64,000 bases of DNA from a virus, in IMG/VR virus record IMGVR_UViG_3300049491_000465, positions 1-64,000 of that record; one strand, given 5' to 3'. The notes beneath the pieces were generated by a model. That model was not told the DNA's origin. It saw only the letters and a program-made list of their open reading frames with translations, and searched no databases. Positions 36,001 to 51,000 of this stretch are shown one piece after another; positions within the stretch are counted from its first letter, which is position 1, and every line of letters begins with the position of its first letter. The position numbers and the translations under genes are program-made.

Positions 36001-39000
36001 TGACTATGGCTAAATCTGGAATAGCTGGTTCTGATGCTGAAAAGATTGCTAAAACTTATGATGATCTTGATAGATCAATTAAGTCATTCAATGTTGATAA
36101 GAAGCCGGAAATAAAAAAAGATGACTTTGTTCAATGGACTCAATCTGGTCAATCACAATTTGATCAACCCAGAAAAGTTACGAAGATTTCTGATGACGGT
36201 GAATTTGGATTTGTAGAAGGATCTGATACTGGAATTCCTATTTCTCAATTACATGATCCAAATTACACAGGGGGTCGTGTTCGTGGATCTATTCCTGAAT
36301 CTTTTGATGAATCTACATTTAAAAGAAACTTCTACGACACTTATATTGATACTCAAGGAAATGAGGTTAGTATCAATCAAACAATGTCAGATCTCGCAAG
36401 TAGAAAAATGAATAGTGAAGATGAGAAGACTATTGAACTTTTGAATCAAGCTATTTCAAATAATGATTACCTGGCAAATGTTAATCACAATGTTTTAAAG
36501 GATCTTTCAAGCAGTAAAGATATTAATCTTGGTAAATACAAGCCTTCAGATGAGTCTATCTTAAATGATGATGAGTATAAAGCTGTAATAAATGATCTTG
36601 CAGATAAAAAGAATAGACTTAGAGATCTTTCTGAAGTTCAAAAAAAGGATGCTAATAACAAAAAGAATAGAGAGGGAAAGCTTCGTTATAACGATTACAA
36701 AATGCGTAATGACATTCTTGTTCTCGCATCTAATGTTGAGCATATTTCTCTTGATTCAAGAAACGAAATAGCAAGATTAAAAGCTCAGATATCAGAAGCT
36801 TTAGATTTGATTAAAGATAGTTATAGTAGTGAAAAGCAATACAAAAGAGAATATCTTGATCAAGTCGATCCGTTACTTGTAAAGGCTGAAACTATTCTTC
36901 ATTATGAATTTAATGGAGATAATAGAATTGAAATAATTGAAGGTATAACTGCTCAGTTTAAGCAGTATAAAGGATATGGTCCTTACAAGTCTCAAATCTA
37001 TCACAACGCAAGTGAGTTTGTAATGCATGATTTTGAAAATGTTTTTGATTACAGTTCTTTTAGTGAACAGGTGGTTAACAACGGAAAATCTAAAGGGGCT
37101 GCTTTTATGGCTAACATTCAGTTTGCCAATACATATTTCACAAATCATCTTCAAACTATTGATCGATTGGATCCTAAAAGATTCTTTGATTTTTATGCGA
37201 ATTCTGTTGCTGGATTAGATTTAGAATCAGGTCAAGTTCCTTCTTATGAACAGATTAAATCGATCTATCATACTACTGCATTCATGTCAAATCAGAAGAC
37301 TGATCTTCTTTGGAAGGTTCAGGATATTCTCACTGGTGCAAAGAATGAGAAGTCAAAGGAGATGCATTTCAATAGAGCATTATTTCTTCGTGGATTTGCT
37401 GGAACCGGAAAGACATCTTTAGTAATTAAATATGCTTCGAACATATTCTCTGATATGAACCAGAGAGATTTGGTTATAGATGTTGTTGCACCAAGTACAG
37501 AGCTTCAAAAATCATTGAGTTCAAATCTTGTTTCCTTTAGATCAAATTCTACTAATCCGAGTATGGATTATTATTCATTAGTTGATCACATCTTAAACCC
37601 TAAGTCAACTATTGACAAAACAGATTTGATTATAATTGATGAGGCATCTAATTTAAGCAAGAGTCAATTGAAAGATCTTAGAACTGCATTGAGCAAGTCT
37701 CGTGCAAGCAAAAGACTTTCTGTAATATTCCTTGGTGATCAGTCTCAAATGACATCTGTAAACAGTACAGTGAATGAGCTTGTTGCTGTTGAGAGAATCA
37801 TGGAAAGAACAATGCCTACAACTGAGGTATTTCGTTCTGGTGCTGCTGACATTAGTAATCTTCAGAACTCATTCCGTAGCTCAACATTCCAGAGAAAAGA
37901 AGCGATTCTTCCGAAAGGAACTTACGATAAGGAAAAGAACAATGGTCTTCATTATTTTGGAGGTACAAAAAAAGAAATGTACGATCAATTCATTTCTGAC
38001 TTAAACGACGGTGGTGACTTTAAAAAGAACAACACAGCATTGATTGTTTACAAGAAATCTGATCGTGAAGCTGCTATGAATTATGTTCGTAAAGCTTTAA
38101 AGGATGGATCTTTTGATCTTGATTCAAAAATCAAAACAATTGAAGAGGGTGAATTCTCTGCTCAAGGTCTTGGGTATGGAAGAATTTATGTAGCAATTGA
38201 TCAAGCTGATGCTGCTCATTTGTATAACCCAGCAATGCTCACTGCTATTTCCAGAGCAAAAAGAATTGATGATGAACATAATGGTTTTGCTTCAGTTCTT
38301 TCCACAAGAGGATTTAGCCAGGAAGGATCTCCTCTTATTGTTGAAACAAAAACTGCTTCTGCTGAAGATATTGAACGTCACAAATCTTGGGTATCATCTA
38401 TCATAGGTATGCCTGTTGAGTCTTCTGACAAAGCACAAAAAGAAGCTTCATCTACAATTTCTGATGTTACCAGTGCAAACTTCAATTCATTAAAATCGAA
38501 CCTTAGTTCCATTTTAGGAAAAGGAAAAATTGAATTTACTGAAGGAGGCTTTATTGCTGATGGATTAAGATTCAGATACAAAATAAAAAACAAACCGGTT
38601 CAATCTGTAACTCAAAAATTATCTTCAGCAACATCTCAATCTGAGACAGATAGAACATTGGATCCTCATGCTAAAAGAGGAAATGCTGTTCATAGAATTG
38701 TTGAAGCACATTTGTTAAAGCAACAAAAGAAAGGTGGTAAACTGTTTACCAAACAAGATATTGATGCCATCAAAGGGTATGTGAAGAGTTATAACGATCA
38801 GGTAGCTAAATGGAATGAATTGGCTAAACCTGAATCAAGACTTCAAACTATCGATCTTAATAACGATGAGGCTACATTTGAGACTAATAAGTTTATCCAG
38901 GATGTGATAAGTAATGTTGCAATTCCTATTGCAAACAAACTTAATCAAGGAGGTAAGTATTCTATTCCGGAATCTGTTATTGGTATTTATTACAATGACA

Positions 39001-42000
39001 TTGCTGGAACCATTGATATTATCGATCATGTTGGAATGGATGGTGACATCCCTGTCGTTGACATTCTCGACATCAAAACACTCACTCCTTCAGCATACAA
39101 GTTTTTTGGTGATGGAAATGTTGAATCAAAATTAAAGCTTCCAATAATCACTTCTCCGACTGGTGAAACTTATGCGGCAAGCGGATTGAATAAGGCTCTT
39201 TCTCAATTAGCAACATACAAAGCTATGCTTGAGAATGGAGATACTGAGACTGGTTTTAAACCAATGAAAGTTCGTAACGTAACAATCATTAAATCAAGTT
39301 TGACCGGTGCAAATGAAGTGTCTTCAATTGTGAATGATGATTTTGTAACATACGATACTGAATCTTCTGACTTCAAGAAGTTTAAGGATTACGGTGATAT
39401 GACTGTAAGTAATGGTGTTATTCTTCAAAACAAGAATACTCGTAACTATGATCCAAGTGATGAAGCATTAGGTTCTTTGATAACGACTCCTGAAGGAAGT
39501 TCCGTTGAAGTTACTGGAAGCTTTAAAGATGTTGATGGAAATCAGTCTTATGAATTAAACAACGACATCAACAATCCTGTGTCTTCTGATAAGTTTTCCG
39601 AATTGGAGTTAAATAACATTTCTAAGGAAATATCCGAAGATCCAACAATGATGAATAGCGAGAGAGTTTACAAACGATCTGCTGTAAGTCATTCAAATGG
39701 AAACACTTTCTCTTTCTCTACCGCTTCAACTTCTGTTGATAATGGTAAGCCTGGATATGCAAATGATCACTTTAAATTCAAATCTGAATTCATGAAGGTC
39801 ATTGCTCCAAAGATGAATTTCGGTTCTCCAAATGCACCGAAAGTAAATATGGTATTCCATCCGGAGCTTCAGTTATTAAATGACAAAGGTGAACTACAAA
39901 TGTTCAAGAATGTTGTTGCTTCATACATATCTGAAGATTCTATTTCTGATATAGTTAAAGCCGCTAAGACTTTGCCTTGGGCTACTGGAATGACAGATGC
40001 TCAGATCATGAAGGAAATAAAAGATCGTAACTATTTGTTGCTTTCAACTCTTCCTCATCCTGATTCTAATTTCGGTAAAACAGAGCGTGATATCGATTAT
40101 ACCGATCAGGCACAAGTTCAGAAATTGATTGAAAGAATCAAGAATGGATTTACTACCGATGGTGTTGCTGATAAGTTCAAACCACAATTAGTTCAATACC
40201 ATACAGATCTTGTTTCATACAGATCTTTAGGTGCTAAGAATCCAGGTGAAGTATTTGCTACTGTTAAGCTCAAAGGTCTTTCTAATCCATCTGTAATCTA
40301 TGATGGAAAGCAAAGATCAATGGACTCTCTTCTTACAGGTTTAAGTGCTAAAGGATTCAAAATTGGAAAACCATACTTTGGATCAAAACTTTACCAAAAG
40401 GTAGATGCTAATGGTAAGGTTTCGAATATTGCATCTTGGGCCGTTGATGTATGGAGAGTTTCTCCTTCAGTTGATTCTTCAAGAATAATTTTAAGAACCG
40501 GTGAATTTGATGATAATCATTACAGTGAGTTAAAGAAAAATATTAGTGATTTAAGATCTAATAAAGCATTGACTCATGGTGAGATAAATCAATCATTGGC
40601 AATGGGCTTTATTCTTCAGAATAGATCATTCTTGATTGATCCAACAACCGGAAAATTAACAGAAGAGATTCCTGGATTATCAAACTTTATAAAAGTTGAT
40701 GGCCATACAATTGATCTTAATGTTGATGGTAAAAAAACAATTCCAGCATTAATCGATTCTTTATCAAAAGCTATTGACTTGTTGAATGGTTCAAGAAAAT
40801 CAAACAATAAAGTAGCCAAGAATTTACGTCAGTCAGTTCCTTTTGTGATTGGAGATAATAACATGCGTGTTATCCCTTCCGGAATGGAATCTAAGCTGTT
40901 CACATCTGCATCTGATGTTCATTCCTTTGGAATTGAATTAGGAATGTCTGTCGTTAAAACAGAATCAGAAACAGGTGTTTATGGAGGTATGACATCTCCA
41001 TCTAAAAGCGATGAGGATTTATTGAAAAACATGGGTATTATTGATCCTAATCCTAATAAGGGTGGTATAGCATTCATGGAAGATATTGAGGAAGAACCAG
41101 GCATTCCATTGAGCGGCCATGAGTCTTCTTCAGATCCGGATTCCACACCAGTAAATGAGAAGGATCGTACATTCTACGATTTTGCTACAAGATACTTTGG
41201 TGACATTCGTATTATGAATGAAATCAAAAAAGATGTTTCAAGAATACTGATCCAGAATTCAAATTACAATCGTGATTTGAATACTCCTACAATGTCTAAT
41301 ACTGACATGCTCGCAAAAGCTTGGGACCATTATTCAAGATTGTCTGCGTTGATCGCAAAAGATTACAGTTCTATTGATGTGAAGAGTGGTAACAATCATT
41401 ACACTAATCTTTCAGAAATCTCTGGAGATACGGCACATCTTTTATATGAGGATAAATCGGCATTTTCAAGATACTTCAATTATGCAGTAGGATCTGATCA
41501 AGAGTTATTTTTTGCTATTGTTGATCGTGCACTACCAAACTTGAATATCAAGAAAATGAATAAGCTTGATATTGGAGAAGCTCTTGCTTTAAGAATGAAC
41601 TCTTTCCTTGATCGTGATGCTGAAGGTGTTACAGAAGAAGAAAAGGATATCATGTCTGCCAATGAAAACAGTCAGACGAGTGTAATGGATAGTATTAATT
41701 CCAGAGCATTCACTGATACTCTTTCCGGGTTTGTTCATCTAATGAAAAACCATGTTAAGCTAAAGGAATACTCAATTGATCCTAAAACAGGTGATCTTGT
41801 TGGTTCTGAAACTGGAGGATATATTAATCCTAAAACTATCGAAAAATCACTTGTTGATTCAGCTCAAACATCTTCTCCATTAAAAGGAGACTTGATGGAA
41901 CAATGGGTTAATAATTTCTTAGAAATTGCTAATCGATCTGGAGTTGGTTCTCCGACGTACAATCACTTAATGAGTTTTCATGACGATTTCTTTGGAGATC

Positions 42001-45000
42001 AAATGTCCCATAAATATCTTCGTGACAATGCTATTAGAACCGGAGGAGAAAGTTCTTTGATAGAAATTAAGACTGGTGCTAATCCTGAGATTATTAAAGC
42101 AAAAGCAAAAGCTTCAAGCGACCTGCTTAGTGCATTATACTCTCATATGGTATCTGTTTCCAGTAAGAAGTACATAAAGATGAATTTGAATTCTTCTGGT
42201 GATAAAATTTCCAGAAAGATAAAAACTCAGTCTCTTGCTGTTGGGGTTCAGGTTGTTCAGGATATTAAATCAAGAATGAACAATGCGTTATTCTCAATGT
42301 CAGAGAATGGTATTGAAATTAATCCAAAGGTTTCTGAGCTTATCACTGAGGGTCAAAACCAAAGATACAGGATCAATTCAAGTGGTGTATTCGATTTGGC
42401 TGGAGGTAAAGCTACTAAGCTGATCGGTTTCACAACTCAAAATGGAAAAATAGTAGACTTTGTTATTCCAGATGGAATTGCCAGTCAGGACATTAAAGAT
42501 TTGCTGAATATAATCAACCTTAAAGGTGATGTTGTCTACACAACAACAATCAAAACCTATATGGGTAATGAATCAGACAGTAATCCGGATCCTGAAAAAA
42601 GAAGAGATCGAAGCAAGATTGCTGAGATTGTCGGTATGTTCATGTTGACAACTAAGAATGCTGTTAATCCATCTCCTTCAGAAACATCTCTTTTAGATGC
42701 TTATTACAAGGAAAACGGATATACAAAAGACTCTCTTGATGATTTGAATGATGACGGAACAGTTGACATGGAGAAAACTGGAACAGACATCTACAAGCCA
42801 ACAGATCTTTATCGATTGATTGAGAATCTTGCAAAAGTTCAATCTGAAATCGGATTGAATAATCATGCTGATTTCTTCTACAATGTAAATGGAGATAAGG
42901 TTTACAAGCATACTAATGGGAATACATTCTTGAGATTATTCAGTAATGCTGATGTTGGTGATAAACTTCCTACATCAAACATTAAAGAATACTATAAGGA
43001 ATTCGTTCTTTCTGATCAGAACATTGAAAACATCATCTACAATCCAAATGTCGCAAGAGCAAATGATGGTAAGATTAAAGTTCTTAACACATTAATGGAT
43101 CCGAATTCAGATCATCATATCATGGATGCTTATGTTGTTGACGGTACGGAGGGTAACTTCAAGTCTGTTCAACAGGGTAAATCAATGACCGATATGGATT
43201 ATGTAGATTTCTCCATAAACGGAATGTTTGTTGACGATATTTTGAGTGGTAAAAAGATTCAGAATATTAGACTTCCTTATCATCAGATATCAAACAAGTC
43301 AGCTTATGTTGCAGAACATAATTTCGGAAGCAATAAATTTACCCATACAGAAAATGGTATAATTGCTGATCGTGCATGGATAAATGAAAATATTAGTAAG
43401 ATATTTTTCTACCATAATAGTGCCAGAAGAGTCTCTTATCTAAGATGGAGAAACGCATTGGTATCCATGGGTTTTAATGTTGACAGAACAACATTTGAAG
43501 GATGGATGACTGATCCTCAATCTTTTAAAAACACTTTATCCATGGCTTCTCAAAGTCTTGGAAAAGTTAATAAAGGTGCGAGCTTTAACGATTTCATTAC
43601 AGGTAGTACTGAACTTGTTGAAAATCGTGACTACAAAATAGGTAGAGATGGATCTGTTCTTCCGGGTAACGCTCCAATGATGACTATTGACAGTGTTTAC
43701 AATTGGAAAAACTTCAATAAATTAAAAGAGGCCAGTGCTGGTGTTTCAGGACTTACTGTTGATGAATTGATCGATTCTTTATTCTACAAAAGACATATTG
43801 ATACAGCTTCACATTTCTCAAGAAATGGATTCAAACTTGATCAAAGATTAAATAATAACAACTGGTTGTTAAAGCAATCTGATAAGAAGAATGCAAAAGG
43901 ATTCAGTATTTGGAAAGTCAATCCTACTCTTGAATCTTATTTGTACGCTTGGCATATTGCTGATCACAACTTGAGTCAGCTCACAATGGGAGACGCTTCT
44001 CAGTACAAAGATATTTCTGATGTAATTAAAAGAAGCTCTGGTCCATTCGCTCAATCATGGAGACCAGATACAAGTTCACCTAATGGAATTGGTAAGTTCT
44101 CCAATGCTGTTATAATTGAGGATATTCAAGGTGAAACATACGAACAACTTGAAACGATATTTGGTCAACCAGGAAATCATGTTGAAACAGATGGTCTTGG
44201 TATAATCAATCCTATTTCTTTGACGATAATGAAAAATTCTTACGGTGGTGAGGAGCTTGGAGTTATTGGAAAAGGAATGCTTAAACCGGTTTACTTTAAA
44301 CCAGACATGAATACCAATGATGCTGTTTATTTTAAATATGCATTATTACCATTAACACAACAAGTTCTTGAGAACTCTTCAATTGCAAGAGAGACCTTCA
44401 GAAAGATGGTTACTCCAGAAATGTTCGAGATGTGGCAATCTGGTAAGACATTCGATGAAATAGCTGATTACGTCGTTGAAAATGGATTACAGCAAGACAT
44501 GTTAATGCAAGCTGTTTTCAAGTCTGGTAACAAAACCGGTAATCGTGGTGTTCAAAAGTTCGATTCTCCGGAGTGGACTACATCTGTTGAGGTTGATAAT
44601 GACTTCTTTGGTATTCAGTTGAATCCTTCTCAAGATGTTGAGAGTACTGAGAATATGGCTGGTCCATCTCAGCTTAATGCAACTCTTGGAATAGGAAGTC
44701 AAAACACTGAAAGAGTTAGTGCTTTAAATGAATTGAAAGCCGGGATTGCTGTCGATGCTTTAGCTAAAATGAAAGGCGACTTTTCTACCGATGGTAATTT
44801 TGACCCTAAAAAGTTTGAAGATTATCTTCGTAAGATTGGCCAGAAATCATCTGAGAAAACTGGTGAGATAACTAAGTTCGCTGAGATGTTGTACGATGAT
44901 AAGGTTGATTTGAACATACCTACTCAACGAACAAAACTTATTCAAATGTATATGAACCGAATTACATCAGACGTAATTAGTCCAAGATGGAATGGTGTTC

Positions 45001-48000
45001 GTATGTCTCAGGCTCCAGGATTTATGTTTCCTATTTACATGGATGTTGATGGTAATCCATACATGGAGAATGAATACAAAAAATACTTTGGAGAACCGGG
45101 TCCTGAATCAATGTCAAGATCACTTCAACCAATGAAGTTCTATAAGGATGAGAAGTTCATAAATGAAATAACAAGTCAGGAAGAATTCGCTTCACTAATG
45201 GAGACCGGAGAGGTCTTTGTTAAACCAGGAGATGTTATTGTTCCATTTAGTTATTTCGAGAAATTTGGATTGAAAGAATACATTGATGCTGATCCTTCTT
45301 TCAGTTTGAATGATGTATTTATGGTTCAGCTTGAAGATGGTAATCTTGCTAATGTAAGATCCATGAACGAAGATGAAACATCAATTCTAATTGATCGTGC
45401 TTTTGATTCTGCTAAAGACAAAAAAGAAGAAGGACTTGATCAAGATGCTATTACTTTCCTTCAAAAGAAATTCAGTTCAGCCAGTGCAGCGAAAGCATTC
45501 ATAAAAGAATTCAGAGAGGCATTACAGGTTATACCGGATCGTATCCCAACATCATCTACTTCTTTTGGGTGGATAGGTGAGATTACCGGTTGGATAAATG
45601 ACAATGGAAACACTGTTTTCACATCAGCTCAAAAGAATATCCTTGATGGTGGTGACTACGATATTGACCAATTGAATATCTACTTCAAGTTCCTTGATTC
45701 AAATGGTAAAATTGTAAAAGGAGACTCAAAACAAGGTAAGATCAATCAAATGTTTGATTTAATTACTGAGTACTACAACGATCCTAAAAACGCTGAGATA
45801 TTCATGAAGCGTTTGAGTATGGAAAAACTTGAAAGCCAGGTTGAAGAGATAAAAAGAACTCAAACTAAATTCAAAGGACATCATAATGACTTTGGTACAA
45901 ACATTTACTATTACGATAACATCAAGCAAGGAGATTCATTAATTGGTATTTTCGCTAACATCGTAAAAACATTCTCGTATTTATCTCATGTTTCAACAAA
46001 AGCAGATGGTCTGTCTTCTAAAGTTGAAATCAATTCTAATTCATTGAACTCATCAGGTGAATACATCTCAAATGTTCTTGAGAGATTCTTGAATGCTGCA
46101 ATGGATAATGTGAAAGAGTCTATACTTGGATACCTTGGGGCCACAGAAGATGCAGGAAATCTTATTGGTGCTGCTGCAATCAAAGGGATGGATGAGATTG
46201 AAATTGCAAACTTGTTGAAAAACGATGTTGTTGTTGATGTCTTCAGAAAGATGAAAAACAGCAAGCGTGTAACAAGTGCAAAAAAATCAAACATACTTGA
46301 TGTTATTGATTCTAAAATTGAAGACATAACAAAAAGAAATTCTATTGATTTAAGAGAAGATCTCGAAAAGCAACTCAAAGAATTAAAAGGTAAGATTGGT
46401 GCTCCAAGTGAGGATGAAGGAATTGATGATGCCTATGTTGCTGAATTCGATAGACTTCAGGAAATGATTAATGACGCTGATAATTTTGAGGTTGTAAAAC
46501 AAGACCAGCTTGACGTTCTTTATCGATTAAAAGATCTCGCTTATTTTGGTGAATCAATCTCAAGACTAAATTCAATCATTCGAATTGATAGTGTAGGAGC
46601 TCCTGTATTTGATTATCACATTGAGAAACAAATCAGAGATGTAGAATACAATCTTGGAATGCCTTTAGATGATTTCCTTGCCGGAAAAACCGGATCAAGT
46701 GATTGGTATAAATCAAGAAAAACATACTTAACTTTTGATGATTCACAAAAACTTGAAGAGAGAGAACCGGCAATAAGAAGCTACCTTGATCTACAAAAAA
46801 TAACAAAAGAGTTACCTCACATCATGGCTTATCTTGAAGCTTTGAATGAGGGTCGTAACAATATGAAAAATACATTCATCAGAAATAGTAAGTTGATTCA
46901 GGATTTATCTGACAGCTTCCTTGGTAAGATGAAAATGGATTGGTTCAGATCTGAGAGATCTTATTATTCATTCCATAATGAAGTTGATAATTTCTTTATC
47001 GCTACATTCTTTGGAACTCATTTCAAAGGAAAGATGTTCCAGTCTCAATTTGGATTAACAAAAGGATCCGAGAGTGTAAACATTTCAACGAGAGAGGGTC
47101 GTTATCAATTTGGAATTGAATTCCCTACTTCTGTAATTGAAGAGGCGGATAGAATAAGAAGAAAACCAAAAGAAGAGCTTACACCAAGAGAATTAGATCT
47201 TGTTGAAAACACTTTCTTGAATTCATTAACTGTAAACTCAACTCCAAGTGGAGACTTTCTGGAGTTCAAGAACAGTTGGAAATTAACTGAGGATGATTTC
47301 CGTGATCTTCGTGCTTCATTTAAGAAGTTACCTGCTGCTTGGAAAGAGAAGTTCTATGTTTATCAATTAGCAAAGGATGGGTTCAACTTTACAAAAGGAG
47401 GTCTTTATGAGGCTATGGACAATGAATTGTTCAGAATGTATTCTACGTTCCTGGATAAAGTAAAAGGAGCTGTTGACACATACGGAACCGACAAGGAAAC
47501 TCCATTTGATTTCATTGACTCCAATGGTGTTCTTGTTCAGAAAACTCTTTCTGAGATATTTGATTCCAATTTCCTTGAAGATGTTGGTGCTATGTCTGAT
47601 GAGATGAATCTACTTCCTTTTGAACCAAGAGAAGGTGGTTTTGAACCTCATCTACAACCCGATCAACATAAGGTCCGTGAAAAGAATGGAAGCTTTACTG
47701 TTTCAAAGGTTAAGAAGAAAGGTCTTGATTCTACGTTCCAACCATCTTCTAAGAAGACCTTTAATGGATATGATCCTTTGAATTCTGTTCTTACTACAAT
47801 GGATGTTATCCGTAAGATATCAAAGGATACTTACAAGAAATTGAAAAGTGGAGCTGAAGCAACGATCAGGTTTAATGGAAAGGTTCAATACAAATTGAAA
47901 GACGCTTACATTCCGGATGGAACTCTTGTTAGAATAAAAAGTGCTACTTCAAATTCAATAACTGTTCTTCCTATTGTAAGTACAAATCCAATGAATGTTT

Positions 48001-51000
48001 ACCAATCAAAAACTGGTAAGGAGGATTTGTTGAATTCAATTGTTGAAAACTCTAAAAATGATTTGAATTCTAAATTGGCAAAATCAATTTTGGAAATGAC
48101 TGATCCTAAATTCTTACAAAGAGGTTTGGTTAATTTCACCAATGAAGATGCTGATGCTACATTCAATGATCAAAGAGAGAAAGGAAATAAAACTCCTGGA
48201 TACTGGGATCAGGCAAGCCGCACAATAGGTATGAATATGTCTCAAATCAGAGATATAAACAAACTTGAACATGTGTTCCTTCATGAGATGATCCATGACA
48301 TTACATTTAATGCAATGGAAATCACAGATCAGGAAGCTGATTCTTTAGGTGAAAAAGGTCAACGAATCAAAGAATTCAAGGAAAACATCGAGAAGATCTA
48401 CCAGAAAGCTAAGTTGGCTTATACTGACAGCGGTGAGAAACACTACGGAATGAAAGATGCTACGGAATTCCTTTCTGAGGCTATCTCAAACCCTGAATTC
48501 CAAAGATTCTTGTCTAATCAAGAGATTGAAGAATCTGTTGGAACAAGTTTTATCGACAAGGTAAAAGATCTTTACAGAGCTGTTATTGGATCAATAAGAA
48601 ACTTACTTGGTATATCTGAGAAAGATGCTCCATACACCATGCTTGATCAGGTTGTTGGTCTTGTTATTCGTCATGCTAAAGCTGGTGATTACGATTTCAA
48701 AACTTCATCAAATACATCTGAAGGAAAGGTATTCTTCTCTGAAGATTCTAAACCGGAAACCGAAGTGAATGAAACGAAAGACATTATCAATAGTCTTCAA
48801 CCGGACGGATTCTCTAAGACTTATACTCAATATCAAGAAGAGCAGTTAGTTACTGACATCTACAATAGTATCGATCCAAAAACCGGTATCTACTACTACA
48901 ATGGTGATAAGTTCTACTTCAAGAGTAAGGAAGGTGAAATGATGGATGAGCTTTCAGCTAAGAATAAGATCAAAAATGAAGTTGTTCCAAAATTCACTGA
49001 GTTCGAAACCAACTATAAGAATAGTGTTATTGGATGGTTGAACAATGGTGCTCAAGTTGACGGTTCATTGCCAGCTACATTCTTCCCTAAGAAAGGTGGC
49101 ACTTCACGTTACAGCCAGGGAACTCTTGGTGAGATGAGAAGACTTATCGATCATGATGTTAACGATTTCTATGTTCGATATAGTGAATTGAAAAACAATG
49201 AGGAATTCAAGGATATACCTTACATAGCTGAGTTTGAAGGATTTGATCCTATTGTTTCGATTCACAAATCAATCGACGGATCAAACATGTCAATCTCTAT
49301 TTTCGATGCAACATCGTTGAGGCTGAACAAAAAAGGTATCCTTGAAGGCAATATCTTCAAGAAGCATATTGCTGATGATTACGAAGCCAGAAACAAAGGT
49401 GTTACCCTTGGTAATAACGAAGGTGATGTTCGTAGATTACTTCTTGGTCTTCAGGTAATGGCTATGAAAAAAGCTAATCCAGATCTTAAAATCAAACACG
49501 TTGGAGTTCTTGGTGTAAGTAATAAATCAATTGATTCTACATGGGTATTCATGGAAGATTTCGTATCCAATGTAAAGGCTATGAATGGAATTGAGGCAAT
49601 CATGAAAACCCTTCCAGAGTCAATCAAGGATATTGTAAGTGATGATTCATTGCACAAACAGGATTATGATCAGCCATGGATATTTATGCTTCGTAGAAAG
49701 TTCCAGCAACGAGTACAAGATCTTGATGGAATTGAAAACCAAGAATTCAATATCAAGAAAATCAATGATTCAGTGAGTCAAATTGATGCTTATTTGAATG
49801 GTCAAGGAAGTAAAGATGAGGTTCTTAATATGATGATTCATCGAATGGAAGAGATCCAGAATACTTATCACAAAGACGAAGAATTATTGAATGATAAAGA
49901 ATACATCTACCTGTCGAATACTATTCGAGAGATGTCTGCTGTTGCTTCATTTGATAAAAATGGAACCAAGGATCTTGATACTATAAAATCATTCTTAACT
50001 CCAACTCCAGATATCAGTCATGATATTGTCAACTGGGCACAAGAACAGATATTCAAATCAATGAGAATTGTTCAGGATAAAGTTCGTGATTTCCAGAATG
50101 ATAAGTTCGTTCCTATTTTAAAAGACTTCAACAATAGATACTTCAAGAAATATCCGGAACAAAGAGCTATGGATTATTTACAGGATCTTTCCGGTAAAAA
50201 GTTTATGCCTTTATTCAAAACCAGAAAGGTTAAAGATCAATCTGGAAATGATATCGAAGTTAACTCAATGGAGATTCATTGGGACATGAATGATGCCGAA
50301 ACAAAAGAAGCAATCAGAACAAATAAAATATCTACTAAAGATGTTGAGTTTGGTAAGTTCATTGTTGATACTCTTGAAGAGCAAATGATCGAGAATATTC
50401 TCCACTCTAAACGTCATGATAAAGGTTTCAAAAAAGAAGATGCCAAGAAAGATCTTGATCGTAAATGGAGAAGAGGAATGATTCCAGTGATGAGTTCTTC
50501 TGTCAATGAAATGTTAATGAAGAAGGATGCTAAAAGTGCCAAGGCTGCTTATGATAAATTCTTCAGACAATTGACTAATCTTGACGATATCTACGATGAG
50601 GTTGACAAGCAAAAATTAAAAGATACCAAACGTCAAAAGATCCTCAAAGAAATGACTGATTTCTTCATGAATCAAATTGGTCTTGACTCTGATATTTATG
50701 GTTCTGATGCCAGAATGAAAATGATGGGATTAAGAAATGACATTACCGGTCCTATCTTGATGGATTCAAACACTAATGAGAACTTGAGCACAAACCTTGA
50801 GTTGATCACGATGTATATGGTGTCATCAAGTGAGCGTAAACGAGTATTTGACAAGAAGGTTCTTCCTTACGTTAATGCTGCACAAACAATGCTTCATAAC
50901 CCTCAATTATCAGGTCTTGATGGTGATCAGCAGGTAACTAAATCTTATTTCCAGAATTATATCAATTCAGTATTGAAAGGAATGCCTGAGACTACTGATT

